Positions 34,171-44,002 of a DNA stretch of 64,000 bases are shown here, piece after piece; position 1 is the stretch's first letter, and each line of letters opens with the position of its first letter. A program made the translations under genes and the position numbers. The stretch spans positions 1 to 64,000 of the forward strand of contig NZ_LROM01000087.1 of assembly GCF_001758785.1 (NCBI RefSeq), read 5' to 3'. Below the pieces are notes generated by a model. It made no database searches, was not told the origin of the DNA, and saw nothing but the letters and a program-made list of their open reading frames with translations. This stretch comes from Duganella phyllosphaerae (GTDB lineage: Bacteria > Pseudomonadota > Gammaproteobacteria > Burkholderiales > Burkholderiaceae_D).

Positions 34171-35076
34171 TTACTCCAGGTTCTGCACCTGTTCGCGCAT
34201 CTGCTCGATCAGCAGTTTCAGTTCCATCGATGCATCGGCCAGTTCCTTCACCGACGCCTTGGCGCCCAGGGTGTTGGCTTCGCGGTTGAGCTCCTGCATC
34301 ATGAAGTCCAGGCGCTTGCCGACCTGGCCGCCTTTTTTCAGGATGTGGCGGGTTTCGCCCAGGTGCGCCGACAGCCGGCCCAGCTCTTCGGCGACGTCGA
34401 TGCGGATGCCGTACAGGATCACTTCCTGGCGGATGCGCTCGAGCGCATCCTGGCGCGACAGCGACGAGTTCGAGCCCTGGCAGGCCAGGCCCAGCGCGTC
34501 CTGCATGCGCTCGACGGCTTTTTGCTGGAACGCCGCCACCACTTGCGGAATCAGGGGCGTGATGCGTTTGACGATCGCTTCCATCGCCTCGATGCGGGAA
34601 ATGAGCATCGCTTCGAGCGCCGCGCCTTCGCGCTGGCGGCTCACGACAAACGCCTGCACCGTGCGCACGGTAAGCGCGGCGACGTCGGCCTGCAGCGACT
34701 CCTGGCCGATTTGCGCTTCCTCGATCACGCCGGGCCAGCGCAGCAGTTCAGCCACCGACATGGCCTGGGCGGCGGGAAAGTGCGCGCCCACTTCGGCCTG
34801 CAAGCGTTGCAACTCGGTCAGCAACGGCATGTTCAGCGCCTGCGCGCCCGTGGTGGCTGCCTTGCGGCCAAAGCTCAGGCGCAGTTCCACCTTGCCGCGC
34901 GTGATGGCAGCCATGATCGCCGCGCGCAGATCGGGTTCAAGCGCGCGTAAATCGTCATTAATTCGAAACTGAAGATCGAGAAACCGGGAGTTGACACTCT
35001 TGATCTCGATGGTCAGTGTGCCCGCCGCACTCTCACTGGTGGCGACCGCGTAGCCCGTCATGCTGGAAATGCTCAA
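34171..35076 (-). CDS. yicC: YicC family endoribonuclease
   Basis: This 301-residue protein begins SSMTGYAVATSESAAGTLTI, the YicC N-terminal signature, with SVNSRFLDLQFRI after it. Residues 210-301 match DUF1732 (LSAHLGETRHILKKGGQVGK, then FMMQELNREANTLGAKA). YicC proteins have been linked to RNA cleavage and small-RNA turnover. It is divergent from rph, an arrangement common in betaproteobacteria, usually with further genes between them. Confidence 0.93.
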   Translation of the reverse strand: MSISSMTGYAVATSESAAGTLTIEIKSVNSRFLDLQFRINDDLRALEPDLRAAIMAAITRGKVELRLSFGRKAATTGAQALNMPLLTELQRLQAEVGAHFPAAQAMSVAELLRWPGVIEEAQIGQESLQADVAALTVRTVQAFVVSRQREGAALEAMLISRIEAMEAIVKRITPLIPQVVAAFQQKAVERMQDALGLACQGSNSSLSRQDALERIRQEVILYGIRIDVAEELGRLSAHLGETRHILKKGGQVGKRLDFMMQELNREANTLGAKASVKELADASMELKLLIEQMREQVQNLE

Positions 35077-35126
35077 TGGATATCCCCGATTAATCTTTTA
35101 CAAAACAGTGACTTATCCAACATCCG

Positions 35127-35252
35127 GTGCTGCAGGCAAAAAGTATTGTGGCTGCGCTCCACAATGTCTCTCTGCCGGATGGTCTGGAAATTGCTGGATA
35201 TTGCATTGTAAAGAAAATTGCGGCTGGTGGGTTCAGTATTGTTTACCGGAAC
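35127..35252 (+). pseudogene. Remnant of a Ser/Thr protein kinase gene (N-lobe only)
   Basis: This short open stretch encodes [20 protein letters not shown] followed by FSIVYRN. That closely matches the start of Hanks-type kinases (a GY.I...I..GGFS.VY glycine-rich loop). No later kinase motif follows; within about 75 bp the sequence passes into rph. There is no ATG (GTG at 35127 only), and a stop codon lies in frame at 35109. The segment is noticeably AT-richer than rph. It looks like what is left after deletion of most of a kinase gene. Confidence 0.65.
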
Positions 35253-35327
35253 TGTAGGGTTGGCGCGGTTGTGCCAGCGCCCGTTGTGGTCTATGCTGCC
35301 GGACGATCAATTTGCCAGGAATACACC

Positions 35328-36059
35328 ATGACCCTAGACACCCGCCCGAGCGGCCGCGCCGTCGATGCGCTGCGCACCCTGCGCCTGACCCGCGACTACA
35401 CCAAGCATGCCGAAGGTTCGGTGCTGATCGAGTGCGGCGACACCAAGGTCATATGTACCGCCAGTATCGAAGACAAGGTGCCCGGCTTCCTGAAAGGCAA
35501 GGGTCAGGGCTGGATGACGGCCGAATACGGCATGCTGCCGCGCTCCACCCACACCCGCATGGACCGCGAGGCGGCGCGCGGCAAGCAGTCGGGCCGCACC
35601 CAGGAAATCCAGCGCCTGATCGGCCGCTCGCTGCGCGCCGCGTTTGACCTCAATGCCTTCGGCGAACGCACCCTGCACCTCGATTGCGACGTGATCCAGG
35701 CCGACGGCGGCACCCGCACCGCGTCGATCACCGGCGCCATGGTGGCTGCGTACGACGCCTTTGCCAAGCTGGTGGCGCGCGGCGCGGTGCCGGCCATCCC
35801 GCTGAAAAACTTCGTGGCGGCCATCTCGGTGGGCGTGTACCAGGGCACACCGGTGCTGGATCTCGACTACATCGAGGACTCCAACTGCGATACCGACATG
35901 AACGTGGTCATGAACGACGCCGGCCATTTCATCGAAGTGCAGGGCACGGCCGAAGGCGCGGCGTTCGACCGCGACGGCATGAACCGCCTGCTGGACCTGG
36001 CGCAGGGCGGCATTGCCGACCTGATCGTGCTGCAAAAGCAGGCGCTGGGCCTCGCCTGA
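35328..36059 (+). CDS. rph: Ribonuclease PH
   Basis: This 243-residue protein starts [20 protein letters not shown], the RNase PH opening. It contains [20 protein letters not shown], then [12 protein letters not shown] and [20 protein letters not shown], the phosphate-binding and active-site regions. It trims tRNA 3' ends phosphorolytically. The reading frame stays open upstream into the kinase remnant. ATG 35328 is chosen because homology begins there, with CCAGGA about eight bases ahead. Confidence 0.96.
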   Translation: MTLDTRPSGRAVDALRTLRLTRDYTKHAEGSVLIECGDTKVICTASIEDKVPGFLKGKGQGWMTAEYGMLPRSTHTRMDREAARGKQSGRTQEIQRLIGRSLRAAFDLNAFGERTLHLDCDVIQADGGTRTASITGAMVAAYDAFAKLVARGAVPAIPLKNFVAAISVGVYQGTPVLDLDYIEDSNCDTDMNVVMNDAGHFIEVQGTAEGAAFDRDGMNRLLDLAQGGIADLIVLQKQALGLA

Positions 36060-36120
36060 GGTTCGGTCCCCCTAAACGGTTTACAATGGCGGCTTCCCAG
36101 AATTTGAAGCCGCCAACGCC

Positions 36121-36705
36121 ATGACCCAACGCCTGATCCTCGCCTCCAACAACGCCGGCAAACTCAAGGAATTCAACCAGCTGCTCGCCACCGTTGGCTA
36201 CTCGGTCCACGCCCAGGGCGAGTACGACGTGCCGGAAGCGGACGAACCGTTCCATACCTTTGTAGAAAACGCCCTGCAAAAAGCCCGCCATGCCGCGCGC
36301 ATCACCGGTTTGCCGGCGCTGGCCGACGACTCGGGCGTTTGCATCAACGCCTTCGGCGGCGCGCCCGGCGTGTACTCGGCGCGGTTTGCCGGCGAGCCGA
36401 AGTCCGACGCCCGCAACAACGAAAAAATGGTGGCCGACCTGGCTGCGCACACCGACCGCTCGGCCTATTATTACTGCGTGCTGGTGTTCGTGCGTCATGC
36501 CGACGACCCGCAGCCGATCATTGCCGACGGTCGGTGGAATGGCGAAATGCTCGACGCGCCGCGCGGGACCGGCGGCTTCGGCTACGACCCGTATTTCTAC
36601 ATCCCGGCGCTGGGCAAGTGCGCCGCCGAGCTCACTTCCGACGAAAAGAACGCCTTGTCGCACCGCGGCCAGGCCTTGCGTGCGCTGGTAGAGAAGCTGA
36701 AATGA
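36121..36705 (+). CDS. rdgB: dITP/XTP pyrophosphatase (RdgB/HAM1)
   Basis: This 194-residue protein has the substrate loop LILASNNAGKLKEFNQLL, the catalytic ADDSGVCINAFGGAPGVYSA segment and GGFGYDPYFYIP. It removes non-canonical purine nucleotides (dITP, XTP). TACAAT at 36083-36088 is a -10 candidate about 33 bp upstream. It overlaps hemW by 4 bp (ATGA), forming rph-rdgB-hemW. Confidence 0.96.
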   Translation: MTQRLILASNNAGKLKEFNQLLATVGYSVHAQGEYDVPEADEPFHTFVENALQKARHAARITGLPALADDSGVCINAFGGAPGVYSARFAGEPKSDARNNEKMVADLAAHTDRSAYYYCVLVFVRHADDPQPIIADGRWNGEMLDAPRGTGGFGYDPYFYIPALGKCAAELTSDEKNALSHRGQALRALVEKLK

Positions 36706-37991
36706 TACCGATCAAGATTGTCGGCGCCACCAGCAAAGCCACCAGTACAGCGACCAGTACAGTTGACAAGGTGGCTGCCGGCGCTGACCTCGGGGACGCT
36801 GCCGGCGTCGCCCTCAAGTACCTGAAAAGCGGCGCGCTCAACCTGACCGCGCTGCCGCCGCTGTCGCTCTACATCCACTTCCCGTGGTGCGTGCGCAAGT
36901 GCCCGTATTGCGATTTCAATTCGCACGAGGCAAAAGAGGGCGGTGCCTTCCCCGAGCAGGAATACCTGGACGCGCTGCGCCTCGACCTGGAAATGGCGCT
37001 GCCATTGATTTGGGGTCGCAAGATCTACACGATCTTCATCGGCGGCGGCACCCCGAGCCTGATGTCGGCGGCAGGCCTGGACCGGCTGCTCTCCGACGTG
37101 CGCACCCTGCTGCCGCTCGATGCCGATACCGAGATCACCATGGAAGCCAACCCGGGCACGTTCGAGGCGGAAAAATTCCGCGCGTACCGGGCCAGCGGCA
37201 TCAATCGCCTGTCGATCGGCATCCAGAGTTTCAACGCCCGCCACCTGAAGGCGCTCGGCCGCATCCACGACGACGGCGAGGCCAAGCGCGCCGTGGAAAT
37301 CGCGCTCGATAACTTCGACAACTTCAACCTCGACCTGATGTACGCGCTGCCATCGCAGACTTTGGACGAAGCGCGCCAGGATCTCGAGACCGCCATGGCC
37401 TTCAAGCCGCCGCACCTGTCGCTGTACCACCTGACCATGGAGCCGAACACGCTGTTCGCCAAGTATCCGCCGGCGCTGCCCGACGACGACGCCAGTGCCG
37501 ACATGCAGGACATGATCGCCGAGCTCACTGCCGCCAACGGCTACCAGCACTACGAAGTGTCGGCGTATGCGAAAGAGGGCAAGCGCGCGCGCCACAATCT
37601 TAACTATTGGGAGTTCGGCGACTACCTCGGCATCGGCGCCGGTGCCCATTCGAAGCTGTCGTTCCCGCACCGGGTGCTGCGCCAGGCCCGTTACAAGCAG
37701 CCGCGCGCGTACATGGACCAGGCCAGGCTGGGCGCGCCGGTACAGGAAGAGCACGAAATATCACGTGACGACATGGGCTTCGAGTTCATGCTCAACACCT
37801 TGCGCCTGCGCGGCGGCTTCGATCCCAACCTGTTTGCCGAGCGTACCGGCATGAGCATGAACGCCATCGAAAAGACCTTGAATGCAGCAGAGGCCAAGGG
37901 ACTGATCTACCGCGATTACAAGGTCATTCGGCCTACCGAGCTGGGGCAGCGATTCTTGAATGATCTGCAGGAAATGTTCCTGGGGACTTAA
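36702..37991 (+). CDS. hemW: HemW heme chaperone (radical SAM, formerly annotated as coproporphyrinogen oxidase-like)
   Basis: This 429-residue protein has the radical-SAM cluster motif CVRKCPYC within [19 protein letters not shown] and the SAM motif [10 protein letters not shown]. The HemW C-terminal mark [20 protein letters not shown] is present. HemW delivers heme to respiratory enzymes and is not an oxidase. The first ~50 residues (Ala/Thr/Lys-rich) extend beyond E. coli HemW. The start overlaps the rdgB stop (ATGA). The stop overlaps the convergent chemoreceptor gene by 4 bp. Confidence 0.94.
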   Translation: MIPIKIVGATSKATSTATSTVDKVAAGADLGDAAGVALKYLKSGALNLTALPPLSLYIHFPWCVRKCPYCDFNSHEAKEGGAFPEQEYLDALRLDLEMALPLIWGRKIYTIFIGGGTPSLMSAAGLDRLLSDVRTLLPLDADTEITMEANPGTFEAEKFRAYRASGINRLSIGIQSFNARHLKALGRIHDDGEAKRAVEIALDNFDNFNLDLMYALPSQTLDEARQDLETAMAFKPPHLSLYHLTMEPNTLFAKYPPALPDDDASADMQDMIAELTAANGYQHYEVSAYAKEGKRARHNLNYWEFGDYLGIGAGAHSKLSFPHRVLRQARYKQPRAYMDQARLGAPVQEEHEISRDDMGFEFMLNTLRLRGGFDPNLFAERTGMSMNAIEKTLNAAEAKGLIYRDYKVIRPTELGQRFLNDLQEMFLGT

Positions 37992-39751
37992 AACTCTTCC
38001 CAGTCCTGGTCGCTGCCCACGGTTGCCGGTTTACGCGGCGCCGAAGCCAACGCTGGCTTCGGTGCCGGCTTAGTTGCCGGCTTAGTTGTCAGCTTAACTG
38101 CGGTTTTTAAAGCGGGGGCCGGCTGTCTCGCCGCCACCGGCCTGGTCGCCGGCGCCACCTTGCGTGGGGCAGCAGCCACCGCCGGCGCTGCCGCCATCCC
38201 GGCCTCCAGCCGGAACGACGACGCCACGTCTGCCAGCCGTTCGGCCTGCTCCTGCATGCTGGCCGCCGCTGCTGCCGCTTCTTCCACCAGCGCCGCGTTT
38301 TGCTGCGTGACCTGGTCCATCTGCGTGATGGCCGTGTTGACCTGGTCGATGCCGATGCTTTGTTCGCTCGACGCCGAGGTGATCTCGCCCATGATATCGG
38401 TCACGCGGCGCACGCTGGCCACCACGTCGTCCATGGTGGCGCCGGCTTCCTGCACCAGCTTCGAGCCGATATCGACCTGGTCCACCGAGTTGCCGATCAA
38501 CTCCTTGATCTCCTTGGCTGCGCCGGCCGAGCGCTGCGCCAGGTTGCGCACTTCGGACGCCACCACCGCAAAGCCGCGTCCCTGTTCGCCGGCGCGTGCC
38601 GCTTCCACGGCGGCGTTGAGCGCCAGGATATTGGTCTGGAAGGCGATGCCGTCGATGACGGAAATGATGTCGTAGATCTTGCGCGACGAATCGTTGATGG
38701 TGCCCATGGTGTTGACCACCTGGCTGACGATGGCGCCGCCTTTTTCCGCCACCTCCGACGCGGTCTTGGCCAGCTGGTTGGCCTGGCGCGCGTTGTCGGC
38801 GTTCTGGCGCACGGTGGACGTCAGTTCTTCCATCGACGACGCGGTTTCCTCGAGCGAACTGGCTTGCTCCTCGGTGCGCTGCGACAGGTCCATATTGCCA
38901 GCGGCAATTTCATGCGAGGCGCTGGCGATGGTGCGGGTGCCGGTCTGCACCTGGCTCACCACGTTGACCAGCGCATCGTTCATGCCCTTCAAAGCCGTCA
39001 TCAGCTCGCCGATTTCCGAGCGCTGGACTTGCGTGTCAAAGCGGGTGGTGAGGTCGCCGTCGGCCACCTTGGCAGCGATATCGACCGCCGACTTCAACGG
39101 CACCGTGATCGAGCGTGAAATGACCCAGGCCGCTGCCGAGCCGATGGTCACCATCAGTACCGTGAGCAGGAGCAGCAACTGGTTGGCGCGGTCGTTGGCC
39201 GCGTCGATGGCGCGGGCGGTGGCGTCGATGGCCTTGCGCTGGTGCGCCAGCAAGCCTTCCACCGCCACCGAATAAGCCTTGGCGGCAGGAATGAATTCGC
39301 CGTTGAAGATTTTTTCGGAAGCAGCGTCGTCACCGGCCGCGCGGGCTTTGCCGACGGCGGTTTTCAGATTCTGGTAATTGGTGCGCAGGACCACGATCTT
39401 GTCGAACATGGCGCGTTCCTCGTCGCTGGCGACGAGTTCCTTGACCTTGCCCATCAACTCGGCGCCACGCTTGCTGCTGGCCGCGATCACGTCGGCGAAG
39501 ATGGTGGGCAGCGTGGCGTCCTTGCTGCGGGCGATCAGTTCGGTACGGGCGATGGCCGAGTACATCAGCACATACCAGTCGGAAACCAGGCGCTCCTTGG
39601 CCAGCGGCTTTTCCATCATCTCGCGGGTGGCGTTAGCCTGGCTGCGGGCGTTCAGCAGTCCCACGGTGGTGGCGACCAGGGCCAGCAGCAAGACAATGCC
39701 GAAGGCGACGGCCAGGCGGGTGCCGATGCGCGTGTGCGAAAGAAAATTCAT
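37988..39751 (-). CDS. Methyl-accepting chemotaxis protein with C-terminal DWEEF tether
   Basis: This 587-residue protein has a first membrane segment (about 11-32, [17 protein letters not shown]), a four-helix-bundle ligand domain (about 35-190) and a second segment (about 192-215). HAMP and the signalling domain with hairpin [20 protein letters not shown] follow. A flexible Ala/Pro/Lys tail (about 515-580) ends in DWEEF. That matches the xWxxF pentapeptide that docks CheR and CheB on high-abundance receptors. Start [10 protein letters not shown] at 39751 fits the family. Confidence 0.95.
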   Translation of the reverse strand: MNFLSHTRIGTRLAVAFGIVLLLALVATTVGLLNARSQANATREMMEKPLAKERLVSDWYVLMYSAIARTELIARSKDATLPTIFADVIAASSKRGAELMGKVKELVASDEERAMFDKIVVLRTNYQNLKTAVGKARAAGDDAASEKIFNGEFIPAAKAYSVAVEGLLAHQRKAIDATARAIDAANDRANQLLLLLTVLMVTIGSAAAWVISRSITVPLKSAVDIAAKVADGDLTTRFDTQVQRSEIGELMTALKGMNDALVNVVSQVQTGTRTIASASHEIAAGNMDLSQRTEEQASSLEETASSMEELTSTVRQNADNARQANQLAKTASEVAEKGGAIVSQVVNTMGTINDSSRKIYDIISVIDGIAFQTNILALNAAVEAARAGEQGRGFAVVASEVRNLAQRSAGAAKEIKELIGNSVDQVDIGSKLVQEAGATMDDVVASVRRVTDIMGEITSASSEQSIGIDQVNTAITQMDQVTQQNAALVEEAAAAAASMQEQAERLADVASSFRLEAGMAAAPAVAAAPRKVAPATRPVAARQPAPALKTAVKLTTKPATKPAPKPALASAPRKPATVGSDQDWEEF

Positions 39752-39866
39752 GGTGGGTTCTCCGTTTTTATAATGCCAACTAGCACACTTCAAGTATGCG
39801 CCCGGGGCCGGAGGAGGTCATCAATATCAGCGTATTTTGTTGCTTTTTGGTAGCATTGTGACGCCT

Positions 39867-40940
39867 CTAGAAAGATAATGTTGCGTTCAGATCGGGCTTG
39901 TCGCACCAGCGCGCGAACGCTTCCGCCATCCGTTCGCTCTCGCCGATGGCATGCAGCCAGTGGCCGATGCGGGTGTCGTGGTGCTGGCCGTAGGCGGTAA
40001 AGTCCTTGCGGTCCGGCAGCTTGCCGTTGGGCAGGCTGGCGATGAAGTCGGCCGACGGCGAAACCAGGATCAGATTGTCCATGGCCGCATCATTGGCGCG
40101 GCGCCATGGCATCGACTTGTCGAGCCACCCCGGCACGATGTAGTCACTGAAATGCGGGTAGAGCACCAGGTCCGGGTCGCGCTGGTAGGGCAGGTGCAAA
40201 TGGTAGTCGATCAGGCCGCCATCCCAGTGCGGGCCGGGCGGCGCCCCCGCGATACCGCTTACCGCCTCGAGCACCAGCGGAATCGCACCCGAGGCCTGCA
40301 TGGCGTCGCGCAGGTTGTCGGCAGCAAGATTCACGAAGTGGGCGGCAAACGCATCGAAGGGCTGGCGCAGCCACTGCACGTTGTCTTGCGCATGATGAAA
40401 CACCACCCGCTCCATCGATGCCGCCAGGCGGCTGCGCGCAACGGCATTGCCGGCGGCAGCCATCAAAAACCCGGTCATCTCGCGCCAGCGCAGGCCATTG
40501 CTGCGCCCGAGCGCGCCGGTGCCGCGCACGGTCAGAATATTCACATGGTGATGCGGGTGAGCGATCACTTCGGCACCGCGCCCGTCGAGCAATTCATCGA
40601 GCAGGCTGCGGATGTTCTGGCTGATGTAGGCGGCGGTCACCTTGGCCGGATAGCGCTGGTGCGCATACAGGTGCGCCAGCCGGTTGTGCCCGGCCACCGG
40701 GTCGGCAAACGCCGCAGCGGCCATGCGCCAGGCCCCGATCGACGCCCCGACCAGCTTGCGCGGCCGCGGTGCACCCTTGAGAAAACTGCCGAACAGCCAC
40801 AAGTCGAGGCCATTCAGAATCAAGCCCTTGGGCCCGCCAGCAGCGGCCGGCACGATCGCCACATCACTGGCCTGCAAGCCATCGAGAGCAATGCGCGCCC
40901 GCGCCCGCCGGCCGAGCCGGATGGTGATCGGCGACGCCAA
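39867..40940 (-). CDS. Patatin-like phospholipase family protein
   Basis: This 357-residue protein has the lipase elbow KLVGASIGAWRMAA (GxSxG, nucleophile Ser) and the dyad Asp in GPHWDGGLIDYHLHLPY. An oxyanion-like loop AAGGPKGLIL comes before them. Together these are the patatin motifs. It likely hydrolyses acyl esters or phospholipids. No signal peptide is visible, so it is probably cytosolic. It lies 3 bp after the transaldolase gene in the same direction, so co-transcription is likely. Confidence 0.86.
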   Translation of the reverse strand: MASPITIRLGRRARARIALDGLQASDVAIVPAAAGGPKGLILNGLDLWLFGSFLKGAPRPRKLVGASIGAWRMAAAAFADPVAGHNRLAHLYAHQRYPAKVTAAYISQNIRSLLDELLDGRGAEVIAHPHHHVNILTVRGTGALGRSNGLRWREMTGFLMAAAGNAVARSRLAASMERVVFHHAQDNVQWLRQPFDAFAAHFVNLAADNLRDAMQASGAIPLVLEAVSGIAGAPPGPHWDGGLIDYHLHLPYQRDPDLVLYPHFSDYIVPGWLDKSMPWRRANDAAMDNLILVSPSADFIASLPNGKLPDRKDFTAYGQHHDTRIGHWLHAIGESERMAEAFARWCDKPDLNATLSF

Positions 40941-40943
40941 GTG

Positions 40944-41879
40944 TTAGCGCATGCCCGAGATGATTTGCTTGAGTTTGCCAGTGTCGGCGCAGAAGGCGCG
41001 GATGCCTTCGGACAGTTTTTCGGTGGCCATCTGGTCTTCGTTGAGCTGGAAGCGGAATTTCTTCTCGTCCAGGCTGATCTTGACGGCGCCGGCCGAGGGG
41101 GCGTTTTCCGGGCTCAGCTTGCGCTCGATCTTGCCGTCGGTGTCGGCCAGCTTTTGCAGCAGGTCGGGGCTGATGGTGAGCAGGTCGCAGCCAGCCAGTT
41201 CCAGGATCTGGCCGGTGTTGCGGAAGCTCGCGCCCATCACTTCGGTGCTGTAGCCAAACTTGCGGTAGTAGTTATAGATGCGCTTGACCGACTGCACGCC
41301 CGGGTCTTCGGACGGGGTGTACTCGATGCCGGTCGATTTCTTGTACCAGTCGTAGATGCGGCCCACGAACGGCGAAATCAGCTGGGCGCCCGCTTCGGCG
41401 CACGCGATCGCCTGGCCCAGCGAGAACAGCAGGGTCATATTGCAGTGGATGCCTTCTTTTTCCAGCACCTGGGCGGCGCGGATGCCTTCCCAGGTGGCAG
41501 CCATCTTGATCAGCACGCGCTCGCGCTCGATGCCGGCCGCTTCGTACAGCTTGATCAGTTCACGGCCCTTGGCGATCGAGCCTTCGGTGTCGAACGACAG
41601 GCCGGCGTCGATTTCGGTGGACACGCGGCCCGGGATCACGCGCAGGATCTGCTTGCCGAAGGCCACCAGCAGGTGGTCGATGGTGTCGGACGTCGAGCGG
41701 TCGAGGTTGTCGCGCACGGCTTTTTCCAGCAGCGGCTTGTACTCGTCCTTTTGCACGGCTTTGAGGATCAGCGACGGGTTGGTGGTGGCGTCGCGCGGCG
41801 TGTAGGCCTGGATCGACTGGAAATCACCGGTGTCGGCGACCACGGTGGTGAATTGCTTGAGTTGTTCGAGTTGGTTCAT
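40944..41879 (-). CDS. tal: Transaldolase (TalB type)
   Basis: This 311-residue protein contains [20 protein letters not shown] with the Schiff-base Lys. [14 protein letters not shown] and [16 protein letters not shown] are the other family motifs. It moves a dihydroxyacetone unit between sugar phosphates in the non-oxidative pentose phosphate pathway. It fits with zwf, pgi and rpiA encoded nearby. It precedes the patatin gene. Confidence 0.97.
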   Translation of the reverse strand: MNQLEQLKQFTTVVADTGDFQSIQAYTPRDATTNPSLILKAVQKDEYKPLLEKAVRDNLDRSTSDTIDHLLVAFGKQILRVIPGRVSTEIDAGLSFDTEGSIAKGRELIKLYEAAGIERERVLIKMAATWEGIRAAQVLEKEGIHCNMTLLFSLGQAIACAEAGAQLISPFVGRIYDWYKKSTGIEYTPSEDPGVQSVKRIYNYYRKFGYSTEVMGASFRNTGQILELAGCDLLTISPDLLQKLADTDGKIERKLSPENAPSAGAVKISLDEKKFRFQLNEDQMATEKLSEGIRAFCADTGKLKQIISGMR

Positions 41880-41957
41880 GGCGCTGCCCGAGTGAGTGAT
41901 TGCCTTATTGTACTCAAGCGTGGCCTAAGCGGAAAGACAACACCGTACAACAGCGTA

Positions 41958-42356
41958 TTATTTCCGCGCGGCGATCAGGCGGGCGATCTCGGCCACCAGC
42001 GCCTCGAACGGCACCGGCTTGCGGAAGAACGTGTCGTAGGGCAGCGTTTCGTCGCGGCGCAACAGGCCGGCGCTGGCCAGGATGAACGGGATGTGACGCA
42101 GGTCGGGATCGGCGCGCCACAGCAGGCACAGCTGGGCGCCGTCCATCACCGGCATCATGTAGTCGGAAATCACGATATCGGGCCGCTCCCGCGCGGCCAT
42201 CGCCAGCGCCTCCTCGCCATTGCCGGCCGTGCGCACGCGGTAGCCGCGGTACTCGAACAGCATGGTATAGGCCGACAGGACGTCGAATTCGTCGTCCACT
42301 ACCAGGATCAGCTTGCCGTCCGGGTGTGCGTCGGGATGTGCGGGGAAGTCGCTCAT
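41958..42356 (-). CDS. Single-domain response regulator (receiver) paired with the KaiC-like gene
   Basis: This 132-residue protein is a receiver domain: ILVVDDEFDVLSAYTMLFEY (acidic pocket), phospho-acceptor Asp in DIVISDYMMPVMDG, and the conserved Lys in FRKPVPFEALV. There is no output domain. It starts 9 bp after the KaiC-like gene's stop and is in the same operon. It may transmit a signal to or from the ATPase. The phosphodonor is not encoded next to it. Confidence 0.9.
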   Translation of the reverse strand: MSDFPAHPDAHPDGKLILVVDDEFDVLSAYTMLFEYRGYRVRTAGNGEEALAMAARERPDIVISDYMMPVMDGAQLCLLWRADPDLRHIPFILASAGLLRRDETLPYDTFFRKPVPFEALVAEIARLIAARK

Positions 42357-42365
42357 GTCATCTCT

Positions 42366-43832
42366 TCATAGCGTCGGCGTGAGGTGGACCGGACCCGCGA
42401 CCGCTTCCTCGATGCTCATGCCCTGGTCGGAAATGAGCAGGATGTGATTGGCGGCGTCGTAACCGTTTTCGCGCAGCTTGAGCACGCCGATCTGGCGGCG
42501 GTTGATGCCGTTCGCATCGACGTAGCGCATCAGGATGATGTTTTCGAACAGCATCGACGCGGCGATTTCGCCATCGCCCGGGGCCTGGCCGAAATACGCC
42601 AGTTCCTGGGTAAAGAAAGTAGTGACGTTGCGGCAGCGCAGCTCGTTGACCAGCGCCGCCAGGAACGAGCGCGAGCGCCCCGGGTGCATGACGATCTCGC
42701 GCAGGCCGTCCACGCCATCGACCAGCAGGCGCGACACCTGGCGCGCCTCGACATTGCGCAGCATGGTGTGGGCCAGGCTGTCGACCAGGATTTCCAGCGG
42801 CGGGTTCCAGATCACCTGCAAGGCGCCGCTGTCGTAATAGGTGCGGAAATCGAGGCCCACGCTGCGCGCCTTTTCCAGCAAGGCCTCGGGCGACTCGTAA
42901 AAGCCGACGACCAGGCAAGGTTCGCCACGTTTGAGGCCATCGTAAATGAAGTGCATGCCCATCAGGGTCTTGCCCACGCCGGGGTTGCCAAGCAGCGCCG
43001 TGGTGGAACCCTTGGCGACGCCGCCATGCGTGAGGCGGTCCCAGCCTTCGATACCGAAACCGAGCCGCTGGCGCGACACTCCCGGCATGGCGCCGGTAGA
43101 GGTGCTTACCGCTTCCAGGCGCGGGTAGATCGCGATGCCGTCGGCGCCCACCTCGAACACGTGCCGGCCCAGCAGGTGCTTGCTACCACGCAATTTAAAT
43201 ACTTTGATTTCGCGGATCAGGTTGAGGCCATGTTCATACTGGCTCAGCTCGATCAGGCCATCGACCAGGGTATTTTCCGAGTCCGCCACATTGCCCTCGG
43301 TAGGCGAGAGCAGGAACGTGGTGCAGCGCATGGTCGATACCAGCGAGTTCAGCGAAAGCATGAATTCGGACAGCGCCACGTCGGTCGGCTTGGCATCGCG
43401 CACGGTGCGGAAGCCGTCGATGATCATGATGTCGGGACGCTGTTCGCCCAGGGTGGCGGCAATCGACTTGAGCAACTGGCGCAGCCCGCCCTTGAGCAGG
43501 TCGGGATAGGCGCCGATGAAGACGATGCGGTCGCCCACCAGCTGTTCGTCGAAGAACGAGAAACTGCTGAGGTGATTGAGCATCTTGCCGTGGGTTTCGG
43601 CGATCAGGGTAAGGATCAGGACTTTTTTGCCCTGGTGCGCATGGTGGTAGCCGATCTGGCAGGCCAGCGTGGTCTTGCCGCTGCCGGCCAGGCCTTGCAG
43701 CAGGTACAGGCTGTGCGAGGGAAAGCCGCCGCCCAAAATCTGGTCGAAGCCGGGCACGCCGGTTTGCAATAGCGGAATGCGGGCCGATAACGCGTTATCG
43801 GGGGAGGGGCTGGCGGCAGAAAAGGTAGTCAT
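42366..43832 (-). CDS. Two-domain KaiC-like RecA-superfamily ATPase
   Basis: This 488-residue protein has two tandem KaiC domains. Domain 1 (about 17-245) has Walker A GLAGSGKTTLACQIGYHHA and Walker B DIMIIDGFR. Domain 2 (about 258-488) has Walker A LGNPGVGKTLMGMHFIYDGL and Walker B RLLVDGVDG. Catalytic-type Glu residues appear as AET and YES after the P-loops. The phosphorylation-site context of clock KaiC is not evident, and no kaiA or kaiB is nearby. It is probably a signalling ATPase. It is followed by a receiver gene. ATG 43832 is preferred over an upstream ATG inside the palindromic region. Confidence 0.88.
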   Translation of the reverse strand: MTTFSAASPSPDNALSARIPLLQTGVPGFDQILGGGFPSHSLYLLQGLAGSGKTTLACQIGYHHAHQGKKVLILTLIAETHGKMLNHLSSFSFFDEQLVGDRIVFIGAYPDLLKGGLRQLLKSIAATLGEQRPDIMIIDGFRTVRDAKPTDVALSEFMLSLNSLVSTMRCTTFLLSPTEGNVADSENTLVDGLIELSQYEHGLNLIREIKVFKLRGSKHLLGRHVFEVGADGIAIYPRLEAVSTSTGAMPGVSRQRLGFGIEGWDRLTHGGVAKGSTTALLGNPGVGKTLMGMHFIYDGLKRGEPCLVVGFYESPEALLEKARSVGLDFRTYYDSGALQVIWNPPLEILVDSLAHTMLRNVEARQVSRLLVDGVDGLREIVMHPGRSRSFLAALVNELRCRNVTTFFTQELAYFGQAPGDGEIAASMLFENIILMRYVDANGINRRQIGVLKLRENGYDAANHILLISDQGMSIEEAVAGPVHLTPTL

Positions 43833-43871
43833 GTCCACTCTCACGGGCACTGCTGCCACATATGAAGTTCT

Positions 43872-43893
43872 CCAATTGCAATATTGCAACTGG
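43872..43893. promoter_or_regulatory. 22-bp palindrome upstream of the KaiC-like gene
   Basis: TTGCAATATTGCAA (43876-43889) is a perfect 14-base palindrome inside CCA.TTGCAATATTGCAA.TGG, palindromic over 22 bases except one position on each side. It lies 40 bp upstream of the ATG. It looks like a dimeric repressor or activator operator; the protein that binds it is unknown. Confidence 0.5.
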
Positions 43894-44002
43894 AAAATTA
43901 TTCACACTGTAGCATAAGGGAAGTATAGGGGTACGGTGGCGGTAGCCATGTGCGACAACACACCGACGCACAGGACCGGTGCAAATTTGTCAAATTATGA
44001 CA

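Noticed and set aside
35127-36059. A 310-residue fusion of kinase N-lobe and RNase PH
   Set aside because: RNase PH homology begins exactly at ATG 35328 with a ribosome-binding site; the upstream part has only a GTG start and reads through non-coding sequence.
41958-43832. Circadian clock locus
   Set aside because: There is no kaiA or kaiB, and the phosphorylation-site context of clock KaiC is not evident in the KaiC-like protein.
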